Positions 1-9,074 of a stretch of 29,299 nt of DNA are shown here, piece by piece; within the stretch, counting starts at the first letter, position 1; each line of letters starts with the position of its first letter. A program made the position numbers and the translations under genes. Where the stretch lies: positions 99,913-129,211 of the forward strand of contig BFEA01000096.1 of assembly GCA_003427395.1 (NCBI GenBank). The letters are read 5' to 3'. The notes beneath the pieces were generated by a model. The model worked only from the letters and a program-made list of their open reading frames with translations, had not been told where the DNA came from and did not search any database. Source of the stretch: Chara braunii. Taxonomy: Eukaryota > Streptophyta > Charophyceae > Charales > Characeae.

Positions 1-21
1 AGTTCCCGCAGGTTATCAGTT

Positions 22-190
22 GTTCGGGATGCTGAATCGCAACTGGGGTGAGTTTGGTGGGCCTTCTTGTTGGATCTGGATCTGTTTTGAGCAGACAGTC
101 TTTCGAGATGCTGAATCGCAACTACGGCCAGCTTGGCAGTTCTTCTTGTTGGATCTACCTCTCTTTTGCGCACAGTTTCGCGATCTGCAG
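22..190. repeat. Tandem repeat, ~79-bp unit, about two copies
   Basis: The block containing GATGCTGAATCGCAACT starts at 28 and again at 107, and TTCTTGTTGGATCT starts at 64 and again at 143, so the offset is 79 bp in both cases. A third, partial start (TTTCGCGAT) appears at 176. The short open frames here are incidental to the repeat and I see no gene. Confidence 0.75.
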
Positions 191-339
191 AGACGGACTC
201 AATGACTAGTGCCATCAAAACCTGAGGTTATCTGTGAGACCCGGAGTTTTTCCTTGAGGACCTTGGTCGGACCCAACTTGCATCTGACCTCATACGAGAT
301 CTAGTATTTTTTTCCTTCTCTCTTTCTCGCAGCCTCCTA

Positions 340-1197
340 AAGTCCGGATCCCGGCGAACTTCCTGTGCCGACTATTTATTGAACAGACAGTGGTCTTCCT
401 GATCCCCTGTGAACTGCAACAACAGCCCGAGTCCGCCCTAATCCAGACGTCTTGTTCTGCCCCACCAGTTACCCATATAATGTTGTCCCGGCTGTTGCGT
501 TCGGACTTTGCTTCATCCAGTGCCAAACTGCGCATATCGCCAAATCGTACATCAGAAGAAGTTCGGAATCAGATGGACTTCTCCTTCTCAACCAGACTTT
601 CATCTCAGTGTCGCCTTCCCGGTTCCTGGTTGAGTTTAACAACCACAGACTTACGGATCGTGTGTCTCTGACGCCGTCTCTGCCTGTCGCATCGTCCTGA
701 AGTTCGGATCACGGCGAACTTCACGTTTCGGGATGTGTGTCGGTTTGTCTTTGGTCTTCGTGGTGCCCGGTGGATCGCACGAACCACCCGGCAACAGGGA
801 GAGTCCGACTCCGACCTGTCGTCTTGCTCATATGCAGTTACGGAGTGTGTTTGCTCGTGCACGATTCTGGAACGCTGGCTGCATGGGCTGGCTCTCTCTC
901 TCTCTCTCGCACCCTCTTTTAGTACGGATCCCGGCGAACTTCGGGTGCTGGCCTGTCCGATTTTCGAGTGCTAAGCGGAGGAGACTACCCCGTCCAGCGT
1001 GAGCTTCGAACATTACCGCCCGCTGATTCCCGCGGGAAATGCCCATATTCAAATCCCTCCTGCATCCGTGCTTCGGAAATTCCAATGTGGTTGTCGCCCG
1101 GCCGCATGACGTGCGTCCCCTTTTAAAGATTATTCGCGTTGCAGGTTGGAGGTTATTAAAAGTCTTCGCGTTTGAAGTTCGCTGGGATCCAAACTTC
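340..1197. repeat. Upstream cluster of four interrupted-dyad sites (unit A family)
   Basis: Four copies of AAGTNCG-N8-CGNACTT lie upstream of unit A. They are at 340-362, 699-722, 920-942 (all with core GATCCCGG or GATCACGG) and 1174-1197 (opposite orientation, core CTGGGATC). The copy at 699-722 has perfect 8-bp arms, GAAGTTCG and CGAACTTC. The rest of 190-1349 shows no gene that I can support. The dyad symmetry suggests a protein-binding or modification site, and the subterminal position suggests a mobile-element end, but both are inference. Confidence 0.8.
888..909. repeat. CT microsatellite
   Basis: A run of alternating C and T lies just upstream of the dyad at 920. It is a simple repeat, with no evidence of function beyond a possible pyrimidine-rich 5' leader. 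Confidence 0.8.
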
Positions 1198-1349
1198 GAG
1201 GTCTTCGAACGGCGTGATGTGACAGACGTGTTGAGCGAAATGTTTGCCACCTGAGTTCTTGATGCTTCGTTGCCGCCTGCGTTGTGGTTTGACTGCTACT
1301 TGACGCTCTCTGGTGGTTTGCTTCTTTTCCGTTGTCGTCCACAGACACG

Positions 1350-1841
1350 ATGTCTTCGTCGAGGGCCGAGGGGGAGCCTGCCGCGACCTCCGGGATGGGA
1401 TCAGGGAAAGATTCCACAAAACGTTCGTCTACGGCCTCGAAATCGTGGTCGGACCATGCAAGGTCGAAATGGTTCGTCGACTGGTGTTGTGGGGATGCTT
1501 CAAACCCGCTTGAACAACAGTGTGGTCCTGTAATCTTCGTCGAAGCCAACAAGCGTCGTAGGGTTCTGGGGGTTGTCTTGCGGTGGGAGGATGCGAAAGG
1601 CAGTCGTCGACGGTTCATTATGAAAAATGTTTACGGTGCGAGGGGGAACGTCATCGCCAATGCCAAGGGGGCGCTTCTCGACATGGATTTATTCGAGGGG
1701 TTCGGAGCGGGTGCTGCAAACACCCCATTCTACAACGACCTCCGGCGGCAGGGCGGGTTCGTTTTGGGTCGTGAGTTCTTTAACTTGTTGGAGGCGAAGG
1801 AGGTCGACCTTCACGTCCCTTGCGAAGTCGGTCCCAACTAG
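1350..1841 (+). CDS. Unit A N-terminal domain (unknown function)
   Basis: I chose the ATG at 1350, which opens with MSSSRAEG; an upstream GTG at 1332 is in the same frame but is not a usual eukaryotic start. The first ~35 residues are Ser/Thr/Lys-rich and probably disordered. A compact region then begins with KWFVDW, followed by GPVIFVEA. Unit B has QWFLDF and GPTVFMRP at the matching place, which is the main evidence that this is real coding sequence. I do not recognise the fold. The frame ends at a TAG (1839-1841) but stays open beyond it into the linker, so this stop probably interrupts a longer protein. Confidence 0.55.
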   Translation: MSSSRAEGEPAATSGMGSGKDSTKRSSTASKSWSDHARSKWFVDWCCGDASNPLEQQCGPVIFVEANKRRRVLGVVLRWEDAKGSRRRFIMKNVYGARGNVIANAKGALLDMDLFEGFGAGAANTPFYNDLRRQGGFVLGREFFNLLEAKEVDLHVPCEVGPN

Positions 1842-2526
1842 GAGCTGTCAATGCCCTTGCAGCTGTGCGGCGGTTGTGAGTCCAGCAGGGCTGCGGGGGA
1901 GGGGGGGGATCTAGGTTCCGGTGAAGCTAGACAGCTGCAGCGGGAGGAGAGCGGAGGTCAATTTGACGATAGCGAAGATGAGGCGCCAACGCGTCTGTCG
2001 TTTTCGTCGTTGAGTAGAAGAGACCGGTCCGTGCTGTCCATACCTGGAGTCCGGCAAGAGACCCCGGTTCGACAAGAGGTTGCAGCAGAACCCGGAAAAA
2101 GAGGCAGTCCAGTGTGGGCTCGACTTGGAGCCTGGCGAGGGCCATGGCATGGACGACGAGGCTGTGGGCGGGGAGGGAACGCAGGGCACTCCCCAAAAAA
2201 GGAGGGGAGATCGTCAAGAGGACTTGGTCGGCTCTTCGAAGAAACAGAAGATCAAGACCCCGAACACTACGGGGGAGAAAAGGAAGGGAAGGGGGGTGGA
2301 AGAGGACCGCCCGGGCAGCAAACGTCCGGCTTCGAAACAGAAGCAGCCTGCGTCGGGACCTTCCACGCCACGGCCTGCCATCGACGTGGACACCGGGTAC
2401 TTCCTGGAGTACAAAGACGGCGTCAGGACAAGGCGGGAGTATGAGATTAGCCCGGCTCAGGTCGTCGACCTCGGGGAATGGGAGGATCTGTACAACCAGC
2501 GGTCCCTGGATCCCGTCCTGGTTTGA
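1842..2526 (+). CDS. Unit A charged linker with NLS-like clusters and start of ParB-like domain
   Basis: The segment continues the N-terminal frame past the TAG at 1839 and then shifts frame near 2060. It is rich in Glu, Gly, Lys and Pro, with basic clusters SSKKQKIK and EKRKGRG that look like nuclear-localisation signals. The last ~50 codons (GYFLEYKDG, then ISPAQVVDLGEWEDLYN) align with unit B (FWLEYEGND, then IDPRKVCDIPPWERYYN) and form the first strand-helix part of the ParB-like domain. It ends at TGA 2524-2526, but homology continues at once in the next frame, so a single-base indel near 2518 is likely. Confidence 0.55.
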
Positions 2527-3073
2527 GGGGATCAAAGAAGCGATGCGGTCGGCGTTTGAAAATAAAGAACAGACGTACGAGTTGCCGACCCTCAAGCTCG
2601 CACCATTGGGGCTTCAAAAACCAACTCCCGGGACCAGGGGACAACGTTTGAAGCCGAAGGAGTGGAAGGATGAGCTGGCGGGAGAATACTACTACTACGC
2701 GGTGTGTGGGCAGCATAACGTGGCTGCAGCCCGATCGCTACTCGGCAGCGAGGTGGCCAAGAGATACAATTTCGAGCGATGGCCGGCAAGAATGGTGTAT
2801 TTTTCGGACGATGACTTCAAAGGGTATTTTCTTGTTAGTTCACAGGACAACAAGAAGGACCTCAAGGCGCCTCCCAGACAGTTGAAACTGTCTATGAAAG
2901 ACATTCGGTGTCAGTGGAAGCACGACGGCTGCCCGAGGGCTGTGATGGGGAACCCTAGCGGGAAACAAGATCAGGTCCGGGATTGGCGTAAGTTCTGTAC
3001 AACGGCGCTCCATAAGGCGCCGCACAACAGATTTGTGGATTCGCGCGGATCAAAAGGAAGAGGATGCCATTAA
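2518..3073 (+). CDS. Unit A ParB/sulfiredoxin-fold-like domain
   Basis: The open segment begins at GIKEAMRSAF and carries VCGQHNVAAARSLL (GQH codons from 2708), followed by WPARMVYFSDDDF and, later, GNPSGK. ParB N-terminal domains have a first box with a strand and a helix, then a [D/N]GxHRxxAAxxL box, then a strand such as VPxxV. The order and spacing fit well, and unit B has VNGQHTVAVVKEL at the same place. In bacteria and phages this domain binds or cuts DNA or uses CTP, and it is often fused to DNA methyltransferases. The canonical Arg of box II is Asn here and Thr in unit B, so catalytic or CTP-binding properties may differ. The frame leaves the homologous path near 3033. Confidence 0.6.
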
Positions 3074-3230
3074 GAAGCAAAATGTTGCCCTGCGTTCTTA
3101 TTTCCCTCTCGCGATGGCCGGAGAAAATATCTGGAAACTGGCCGTGGAATTTGTCGAAAAGTGGGAGACGGGTAGATTGCTGAGCCACGACGGAGCAAAG
3201 TGGAATCATAAAGAAGAAGAAGGTAAAAAA
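3033..3230 (+). CDS. Unit A helical segment between ParB-like and methyltransferase-like parts
   Basis: The frame reading WIRADQKEEDAI and then AVEFVEKWETGRLL aligns with unit B KATTLADKDKVEAI and GMEFYDKWAEEKLL, so coding continues here in a third frame. The frame is lost at an A6 run (3225-3230). Reading one base differently after that run gives NVKPGVAYVDNDKFG, which leads into the long downstream frame. The segment is predicted to be helical and may form a linker or a helix-turn-helix-like unit after the ParB-like domain, but no diagnostic motif is visible. Confidence 0.45.
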
Positions 3231-4572
3231 CGTCAAGCCTGGGGTCGCCTACGTCGACAATGACAAGTTCGGCAGAAAGGAGGTGGTGTACAATGTCCGT
3301 GGAGCCGCTACTAAGAAAGGCAAAAAGGAGAAAGAGGAGGGTGATTGGTTCGTGCAAGTGCCGGACCCGGACGCGCATTGCTGGAAAGCGATGAAATCAT
3401 TCACGGATAATGAGAAGTGTCGCGTTCTGAAGAAGGTGCTTGCTTGTGAGGTCATTTGGGTCCAGGCCGGCTCCCCGTCGTTGGCGAAGTTGGGCAAGCT
3501 CAGCGTGCAGGACATGGTGCAGTTGGTGAAGTGCGACCTCGTGCTGGTCCGGTTGTGGAATTACTACCAATTCAAACACGAGAAGCGGTTGGACGCAGAT
3601 TGGATCCAAAAGTACCCTTTCCTGAAATCGAGGTCCGTCGTGTTCAAGAAGTTTGAAGGTCAGGGATTGGATGACGATTTGTGGGATAATAGCAGGAAAC
3701 ACGTTTCCGACTCGGCGCTGTTCAAGGACTGCCCGCCGTACATGGGTTGCGACCAGGACAACTCGATTGAGGTGACGGAGAAGTTGGCGGGCCACAAGAA
3801 GTTTTCCGTCGACTGGAGAAACAAGGTTCTCTCCGTGTTGAATGGGAGAAGACTGAAGAGCAGGGAAATCGCACTTGTCGAAGGCATTGTTCACATCAAA
3901 TGGAAAGACACGGGGGACGTGACATCCATCGCGCCGTTCGGTAACGACCCTTTGGAGGCGGAAGTCAGGGGCGCAGAGCTAAAGGAAGCAGTGGCAGCTA
4001 CAAAGAGCCACACGTGTGTCCTCGATCTGTGCGAGCCGGTTGACCTCAAATTGTGGAAACACCAAGCGTGGGAGACTTTGAATTCCTATCTTCAGACGTG
4101 GTGTCCGTCGCATTGGACTCTCGTTGTTTTCGTGTCGCGGCAGCACAACCTCTCGTTTCTCGCCAGCATGCAGCATCTTTCTTTTGTTAAGCTGTTGGAA
4201 GGGAAGTGGGTGCGGAGAAGTCGGCAAAAGAAAAGTTTCCCCTTTGGGAACAATTTGTACACGGAGGACGACCGCATATACATCCTCTTCAAGGGTCACG
4301 ATCTGCGCGTCAACACGTCTGTGGTCTACGAGGGAAAGCTTCCCAAGGGTGTCGCTGCTGCAGTGCGGTTGCCTCAGAGGGTCACCCAGACGGATGTGTC
4401 CGAGATTCCCTTCATTCCGTGCGACTGGTCGCTGCTCGCGCCGGAACGACAGGGCAGTGTCTACGGGGATATGGAACGTAATCTGACACAATTCGTCGGA
4501 CTTCTGGATTTCCTTAGCAAGAAGGGAGAGGGTGTCGTGTTCCTTAGGAAACCACACGCGCGAAGCGTCTAG
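3231..4572 (+). CDS. Unit A middle domain and degenerate DNA-methyltransferase-like domain
   Basis: This is the longest open segment of unit A. The first half holds WFVQVPDPDAHCW and FTDNEKCRVLKKVL, matching unit B WLVRVPRPQ and MTDDEKLSILENIL. The second half reads like a beta-class DNA methyltransferase: VLDLCEP (from 4018) lies where motif IV [DNS]PP[YFW] would be. HWTLVVF and GKWVRR follow, then ERNLTQFVGLLDFLSKKGEGVVFL, which resembles the HPTxKPxxLL...GDxVLD stretch before motif I. The glycines of the FxGxG motif are absent (RKPHA), so SAM binding may be lost or altered. The segment stops at TAG 4570, where unit B has Trp. Confidence 0.5.
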
Positions 4573-5013
4573 GATCTTTTGAAGGCTGGCCGGCACGTTG
4601 TTGCGATGGAAGGGAACTCCGACCTCTTGGAATTCACGATGCAGGTGGTGAAAAGCGAGGTCAATTCGGGCGCGCACAATTGTGAGTTCATGGTCGTGAA
4701 GCCGACACGGGATCGGTTGTGGAGCAACAAGACGGACATGTGATTCAAGTTGAGCGAGACGAAGAGGAAGAAGATATACAATTTCTTGTTCCTTCAAACG
4801 AGGCCGCGGAAGGACACTGACGCCGAGTACGTCCGCCGCAAGGACCACATGTTGACACTGCTCGACAACTACCACTTCGTCTCCCGCATGAACGCGAAGA
4901 CGTTTCTCGAAAGGCTGCAGTCGCTGTATTTCGTGGAGTCCGAGGAGCAGTTGAAGTTAGCCAGTTACGCTTCCTTGATCTCCACTGATGACGAGAAGGC
5001 CACAGGTGTGTAG
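4573..5013 (+). CDS. Unit A end of methyltransferase-like domain and C-terminal helical tail
   Basis: The same frame continues past TAG 4570. DLLKAGRHVVAME (GRHVV codons from 4588) resembles the LGRxxxGIE strand that follows motif I in N6/N4 DNA methyltransferases, and unit B reads ELLYSGRNVVALE. A TGA at 4741 interrupts DM-FKLSETKRKK, and unit B has a TGA one codon later in DMY-KLSEKKRM. The rest (FLERLQSLYFVESEEQL) is a helical tail conserved in unit B. It ends at TAG 5011 but remains open in the same frame afterwards. Confidence 0.5.
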
Positions 5014-5751
5014 TTCGTCGCCAACGCAAAGGAGGAGGAGAGCGACACCGAGAGCCTTGACCTGCAGTACGACCCACCTCCGGCGGACCACGCCCGAGGG
5101 TCCTCGTCGGCCGGTCCGTCACCAAGCGCTGCAGCCCTCGTGTCACCGACGGCCAAACCGGCGCCAGGCACCACGCCGATGAAGTTGCTGGAGGGACTCA
5201 GAGCTCTGGCCATCCCCCCGCCCGATTTGCGTCCCGGGTCCGACATCCCGCCCGATCATCCGTCTTGGATGGATGACCACATCCACTTCTTGCTTGAGCC
5301 ACAACGTCATTCGCCTGAGGTGGACTGGGGCCATGACATGATTTGGCATCCGGGAGTCATCCAGCCAGCGATAAGGAATGGCGAGTGGGTCATGGCTGTC
5401 GCAATCCCGGGCGCGGGATGGGTGTCATTCCCGCGCGAGTCGAAGTCCAACTTCCTGCACCTCGCGAGGATTTCGGTCCTCCAAAAAGTGACGGCCGAAA
5501 ATGACACATTTGCAGCCGGCGACCCATCCGTCATTTCCGCAGTCGGTCGACTGTTCAACAAGCTTCAGGACAAGTGCTGGTTGGAATTGACGGAGGACTA
5601 CTACGACCTCGACACGAGCCCGTCGAAGGGCATGGTGGACTGGAAAGTGCCCCCTCCAACTGGGCCGGACGGCAGTTCTAGGGGGGGGTTCAATTGGAGG
5701 TGGAGGGGACGGGGGTGGTGGTGCGGGAGGTGGCAAAGGAATCCCGCCTAG
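5014..5751 (+). CDS. Unit A conserved WHP-signature domain, then Gly-rich start
   Basis: An acidic, Pro-rich spacer leads to DHPSWMDDHIHFLL and GHDMIWHPGVIQPAIRNG, followed by EWVMA. Unit B has GHNVVWHPRKFQPAVKNG followed by KWVMA. The shared signature is WHPxxxQPAxxNGxWVMA, and a helical stretch and VDWKVPPP follow, against IDWHIPQPP in unit B. I do not recognise this ~130-residue domain. The frame is derailed at a G8 run (5681-5688): reading on in the other frame gives the Gly-rich stretch that is also present in unit B. The stop at 5749 is therefore probably not the natural end. Confidence 0.55.
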   Translation, partial: FVANAKEEESDTESLDLQYDPPPADHARGSSSAGPSPSAAALVSPTAKPAPGTTPMKLLEGLRALAIPPPDLRPGSDIPPDHPSWMDDHIHFLLEPQRHSPEVDWGHDMIWHPGVIQPAIRNGEWVMAVAIPGAGWVSFPRESKSNFLHLARISVLQKVTAENDTFAAGDPSVISAVGRLFNKLQDKCWLELTEDYYDLDTSPSKGMVDWKVPPPTGPDGSSRGGFNWRWRGRGWWCGRWQRNPA

Positions 5752-6971
5752 TGGGGAAGGACGGTCTCACGGTCGCAACACGACACCGGGAGGCAGCGGC
5801 GGGGTGGCGGGTTTCGCCGTCGACCGGCCTCCGTCGACAGGCACCTAGCCGGAGCGTACGACACAGTCCGCTGACCTCCCGACTTCGTCCGTGGGCTCAG
5901 CGAGGGAGACGTTGGCAGCCTTGGTTGCTCTCGGCAGCCGCTCCGGCGGAAAGTTGAAGTCCGTCGAGATCCGAACTACGTCGGTTGAGGAGCCGCCAGA
6001 GCGGTCCGGACTGCAAAGCCGCTCGGGGTCGGGGGAGCCGAGCCAGGATCCCGAAATTGGCAGCATTGTGGCGCGGGATGGAAAGGTGTCGCCTGAGCGA
6101 GAGCGACGGCCGCAAGAATTGCAGCGAGAGGCTGGAAGTGCAGGGTCCGGCGACATGGAGACGACGAAGTCCGCCGAGATGCGAACTTCTTCGGGCGGGG
6201 GGTGTCGGCGAGGGATTGTCGTGCCGCCGAGAGGGGCACCATGCACGGAGACGGAAGGGCGGTCATCGGGGTTCAACACGGGTGCCGCGGAAGGGGATGA
6301 GTTTCGTGGAAAGGAAGTAGGGGAGGAAATGGAGGAAGGGAAGGAAGCGCAAGAAGGGGAGGAAGAAGGGGAAGAAGAGGAGGAAGGGGAGGAAGCGGGA
6401 AAAACGGAGCTACTTTAATTGCTTGAAGGAAAGGACCATGCCGGATCTGGAGAGTCGTCTGACGAGTTCGGACAACTGTACGGAGAGCATCACGAGGATG
6501 ATGTCAACGACGATGCCACGACAATGGAGATGGAAACACAGGTGGTTAGCAGCCTTTCCGCAGAGCCTGAAGATTATGCGGTCCGACCACTGACGTCTGT
6601 TGTCGACTTGCAACACTAGTTCGACGAGGCTTCCGTTGCTGTTAGCCCGTCTAAAACAAGTCGTCGTATAAGCATCGACGAAGTTATCGACGGTATCCTC
6701 GGCGACCACCACGTGTCCACCCATCCGTCCACGACGCCTGACGTCGGCGACGCTGGCAACGTCGCATCTTCTATGGCAGCTGCCCTCGCTTCGTCGCCGC
6801 CGAAGTCTCCGGTACTGCCGGCCACCCTTGCCGCCGGAGGGGAAGGCGAGGTCAGGGGACAACAACATGTCACGTCCCCGAAAAGATCCAGGGTCGGCAG
6901 TCAAGCTCTCGACGTCCTCGCTTTGCCCGCGCCAAATTCCCCGTCGAAGGAGCGGAGAGAGAAACAGACTG
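5689..6971 (+). CDS. Unit A Gly-rich and acidic low-complexity exon, up to the splice donor
   Basis: After the G8 run this frame reads GGGGDGGGGGAGGGKG and continues to 6971, interrupted only by TAG 5846, TAA 6416 and TAG 6617. It is rich in Glu, Ser and Gly, with a strongly acidic Glu/Gly tract (about 6320-6410). Readable blocks follow, such as SPSKTSRRISIDEVIDGIL and HVTSPKRSRVGSQAL. Two copies of the dyad repeat (5956-5979 and 6166-6189) lie inside the frame and give the related peptides KSVEIRTTS and KSAEMRTSS. The segment ends at a good donor (ACTG|GTAAGC). Unit B has an acidic exon in the same position, with little sequence identity. Confidence 0.45.
5956..6189. repeat. Two interrupted-dyad sites inside the acidic exon
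   Basis: Sites at 5956-5979 (core TCGAGATC) and 6166-6189 (core CCGAGATG) have arms GAAGTCCG with CGAACTAC or CGAACTTC. Both are in the reverse orientation compared with the upstream copies at 340-942. They match the repeat family found at both ends of the putative element A. Confidence 0.75.
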
Positions 6972-7688
6972 GTAAGCTGTGAAGAACGCCACACTGCCTG
7001 CTCATCCTGGATTACGAAAACGAGAGAAGGGACTCCATTATAGTTCGGATGTCGGCGGACTACAGTCCGCGCCATACACTCGAGGACTGTCCACACTGTC
7101 TGCCGATACGGGAAGTTTCGGATGTCGGCATACTACAGCCACCAGCCCTTCCAAATACATCTCATCGGCTTATCTGTGAGTCAGTCGAGTTGCTGGCCGA
7201 GGGCAGCGTAAACTTCGTCGAAAACCTTACACTCCATCTAAGGAAGGATCTGCCCCGACTGAGAAAGTGGCCAAGTAGATGGACTGACGGTTTTCCCTTC
7301 TCGGAAATAGTGTCAGTTTTAGTCCGTCGGGATCCGAACTTCCTATGTCAATGCGTAATGTGGTCAGTCTCTGTGGGGCTGGCGTATTGAAAAGTCCGCC
7401 GCAGTCCGAACTTCGGGGATTGCTGGTCTTCGGCTTCTGTGAGTTGTGGTGGTTTTCCTTTGTGAAGTGCGGGGGTGTTGAGCTCAAATGTTGCAGTCGT
7501 TTTGTTTTCCAGTTGCACACATGCACCTAGGTGCACATGTCCACGCGGAATCAGGGTCCTATGGTCGGAGAGGTCCTGCTTGACTGGTGCGTCTGTGCGA
7601 TTGTATGGTTCTCACATCGTCACTTCCGTCGCATTCGTGTTGGGAACCGTGCATTCATTTTTCGTTCTGTCTTTCTTCTGTTGTACAG
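6972..7688 (+). other. Unit A spliceosomal intron (717 bp, phase 1)
   Basis: The donor ACTG|GTAAGC at 6972 and the acceptor TTGTACAG ending at 7688 bracket a stretch where the coding frame is lost. Splicing joins a single G to GG and continues in the same frame as MGSSRTRRS. Unit B has a GTAAGA donor (19783) and a TTTACAG acceptor (19927) at the equivalent position and in the same phase, which strongly supports a real intron. Much of the extra length compared with unit B's 145 bp may come from the embedded dyad repeats. Confidence 0.65.
7040..7414. repeat. Four interrupted-dyad sites within the unit A intron
   Basis: Copies lie at 7040-7063 (core GATGTCGG), 7112-7137 (decayed, with one inserted base), 7319-7342 (core TCGGGATC) and 7391-7414 (core CCGCAGTC). 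The first two are forward and the last two reverse, so the intron holds two converging pairs. The copies at 7319 and 7391 keep the CGAACTTC arm exactly. Confidence 0.75.
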
Positions 7689-8005
7689 GGATGGGGTCAT
7701 CTCGAACACGGAGGTCCTCGAAATATCCAGAACACATATTGCGGAAAGTCCCCGGGTTGACTACAAATTACAAGGATTTGTTACAGGCATCAGGGGTTGA
7801 TGTCGAGATCGGGAAGAAGGAGTACACTGTTGCCATTGAGGAATGTCTATCCCTTCTTGCCCCAGAGAAAGGGACATATCTACGATCTGTGAGTAGGGGT
7901 CAGGCCATGTATGAGAAGTACTTAGGAACGCGTCATGCACTGGGGGACAATGCCTAGAACTCCGTTTCTCAGTACCCCACGCGTCCTTTGCTCGATGTTG
8001 TGCAG
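7689..8005 (+). CDS. Unit A exon between the intron and the Ulp1 domain
   Basis: The exon starts after the TTGTACAG acceptor and reads MGSSRTRRSSKYPEHILRK, then VPGLTTNYKDLLQASGVDVE, ending with GDNA and a TAG (7955-7957). The Ulp1 domain resumes in another frame about 50 bp later. A second intron is possible: a GTAGGG donor at 7893 and a TTGTGCAG acceptor ending at 8005 would restore the frame as one Met codon followed by RATSAARGKRF. A frameshift is the alternative. No domain is recognised. Unit B appears to lack about 300 bp of this part. Confidence 0.45.
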
Positions 8006-8763
8006 TGCGGGCCACAAGTGCAGCACGCGGGAAAAGGTTCACTACAGCGATTGCGCCTCTCAAGTTGCGGGTTTTGGACGGCATTATACGAGGCTCGGTG
8101 CCACCTCACACTGTTCTCTCTGTACTGGCCGATGGTCAATTCCGGATTGCAGCAAAAGATTTCCTCACCCTCTTGCATATCGACGGCAGGGTGAATGATG
8201 AGGTGGTCAATTTCTATACGGCGTTGTTGTGGTCGACCGCATGTGGGTCACGTGACATCTCGTCAGGCCTTCAAGTCTTCAGCTTTAATTCGTTCTTCTT
8301 CAGTAAACTGCAACTTCAAGGACACGGTGGGGTGCAGAGGTGGGCTAAAAACGTAGATTTGCTTCATTACGATATTATCTTCGTTCCTTTCCACAAAGAT
8401 GATGATCACTGGATCCTCCTTTCCGTCAACATGAGAGATGACGTTCTCGAAATTTTTTATTCTTTTTCTCGCGCTGTAGCTGATTGAAGTTTTTACATTA
8501 CTGTTTTCGGGTTGATTGTGCAGTATTTGGAACGTCAAACATCACATAGGCGGTCGGGTAGGAATTGGAAGTCGATAGTGGAAAATGTTGTGGTGGATGG
8601 AGTTCCGAGACAAGTGGATGGAGCTAGCTGCGGAATTTTCATGTTGATGTATGCGACATTGTTGCAACGTGGAGATCGACCTCCTTTCCGGTTCTCTTGT
8701 AAAGATATTCCGCTTCTTAGACGACAATTAGCATCATGTATCTTAGAACATCGTTGTCTTTGA
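8006..8763 (+). CDS. Unit A Ulp1-type (C48) cysteine protease domain
   Basis: Ulp1 proteases cut SUMO-like tags or polyproteins. The domain here starts with FRIAAKDFLTLLHIDGRVND, then EVVNFYTALL, the family's entry motif (normally WLND, here RVND). HWILL carries the expected catalytic His (8407-8409), Gln is in VPRQVDGAS (8611-8613), and the nucleophile Cys is in ASCGIFML (8629-8631). The catalytic Asp normally seen as YDS is Tyr here (FYS). A single in-frame TGA (8485-8487) lies in the loop between His and Gln, and homology to unit B resumes immediately after it (FYITVFG against FSFHVFG). With a lost Asp, a lost Trp and a stop, this copy is probably inactive. Many plant transposons carry Ulp1 genes. 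Confidence 0.85.
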
Positions 8764-8856
8764 TGAATTTGATTGACTACGATACTTTTTTTTAAGGTGT
8801 TCCATTGGTTGTTCATTACATTTTGTAAATCGAGACATTATTTAACTGTCCTCCTG

Positions 8857-8915
8857 ACAACGACATTGCTTTCTTTTATCGTTCGGACAACGACATTGCT
8901 TTCTTTTATCGTTCC
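8857..8915. repeat. Direct repeat, ~29 bp, two copies
   Basis: GACAACGACATTGCTTTC followed by TTTTATCGTTC occurs twice back to back, 100-150 bp after the Ulp1 stop, probably in the 3' untranslated or flanking region. Confidence 0.8.
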
Positions 8916-9016
8916 GAGTTTGAGTTGTCTTCGTCAAGCTCATTGCATGTCCGACATCATGTATAGACTTCGTAATCTTTGTCACGTCGCAATCGTTTCT
9001 CATGCAGCGGAAGATG

Positions 9017-9074
9017 TCATACATTATGTTCCATGTTTCGAATTCTGTTCAACTACGTGGAACATAATGTATGA
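9017..9074. repeat. Perfect 17-bp inverted repeat (hairpin)
   Basis: The arm TCATACATTATGTTCCA at 9017-9033 is matched exactly by its reverse complement at 9058-9074, with a 24-nt loop. The inner part of the hairpin, TTCCATGTTTC, is repeated directly at 9080. The rest of 8764-9400 has ATG-rich low complexity and no gene. Confidence 0.85.

Larger units (their letters stand above)
1350..8763 (+). pseudogene. Unit A: disrupted ParB-like / methyltransferase-like / Ulp1 gene
   Basis: Coding similarity to unit B runs through this whole span on one strand and in the same order, so I treat it as one transcription unit, or possibly two adjacent genes. The reading frame changes near 2060, near 2520, near 3033, at an A6 run (3225-3230) and at a G8 run (5681-5688). 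In-frame stops occur at 1839, 4570, 4741, 5011, 5846, 6416, 6617 and 8485. One phase-1 intron (6972-7688) is supported by the equivalent intron in unit B. The individual open segments are listed separately. The homopolymer frameshifts could be sequencing errors. The stops within conserved blocks are harder to explain that way, so a decayed element copy is the likeliest reading. Confidence 0.7.

Noticed and set aside
1927-2595. Reverse-strand frame of 222 codons
   Set aside because: It is a shadow of the unit A linker and ParB-like region and has no independent support.
3979-4875. Reverse-strand frame of 298 codons
   Set aside because: It lies opposite the unit A frame that has clear similarity to unit B, and it has no recognisable motif.
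6410-7096. Reverse-strand frame of 228 codons
   Set aside because: It crosses the acidic exon and the intron donor of unit A. The forward frame has splice-site and paralogue support, and this one has none.
8475-8522. Possible mini-intron ending at TTGTGCAG in the unit A Ulp1 domain
   Set aside because: The same frame continues through it with similarity to unit B (FYITVFG against FSFHVFG), so it is coding sequence with one TGA.
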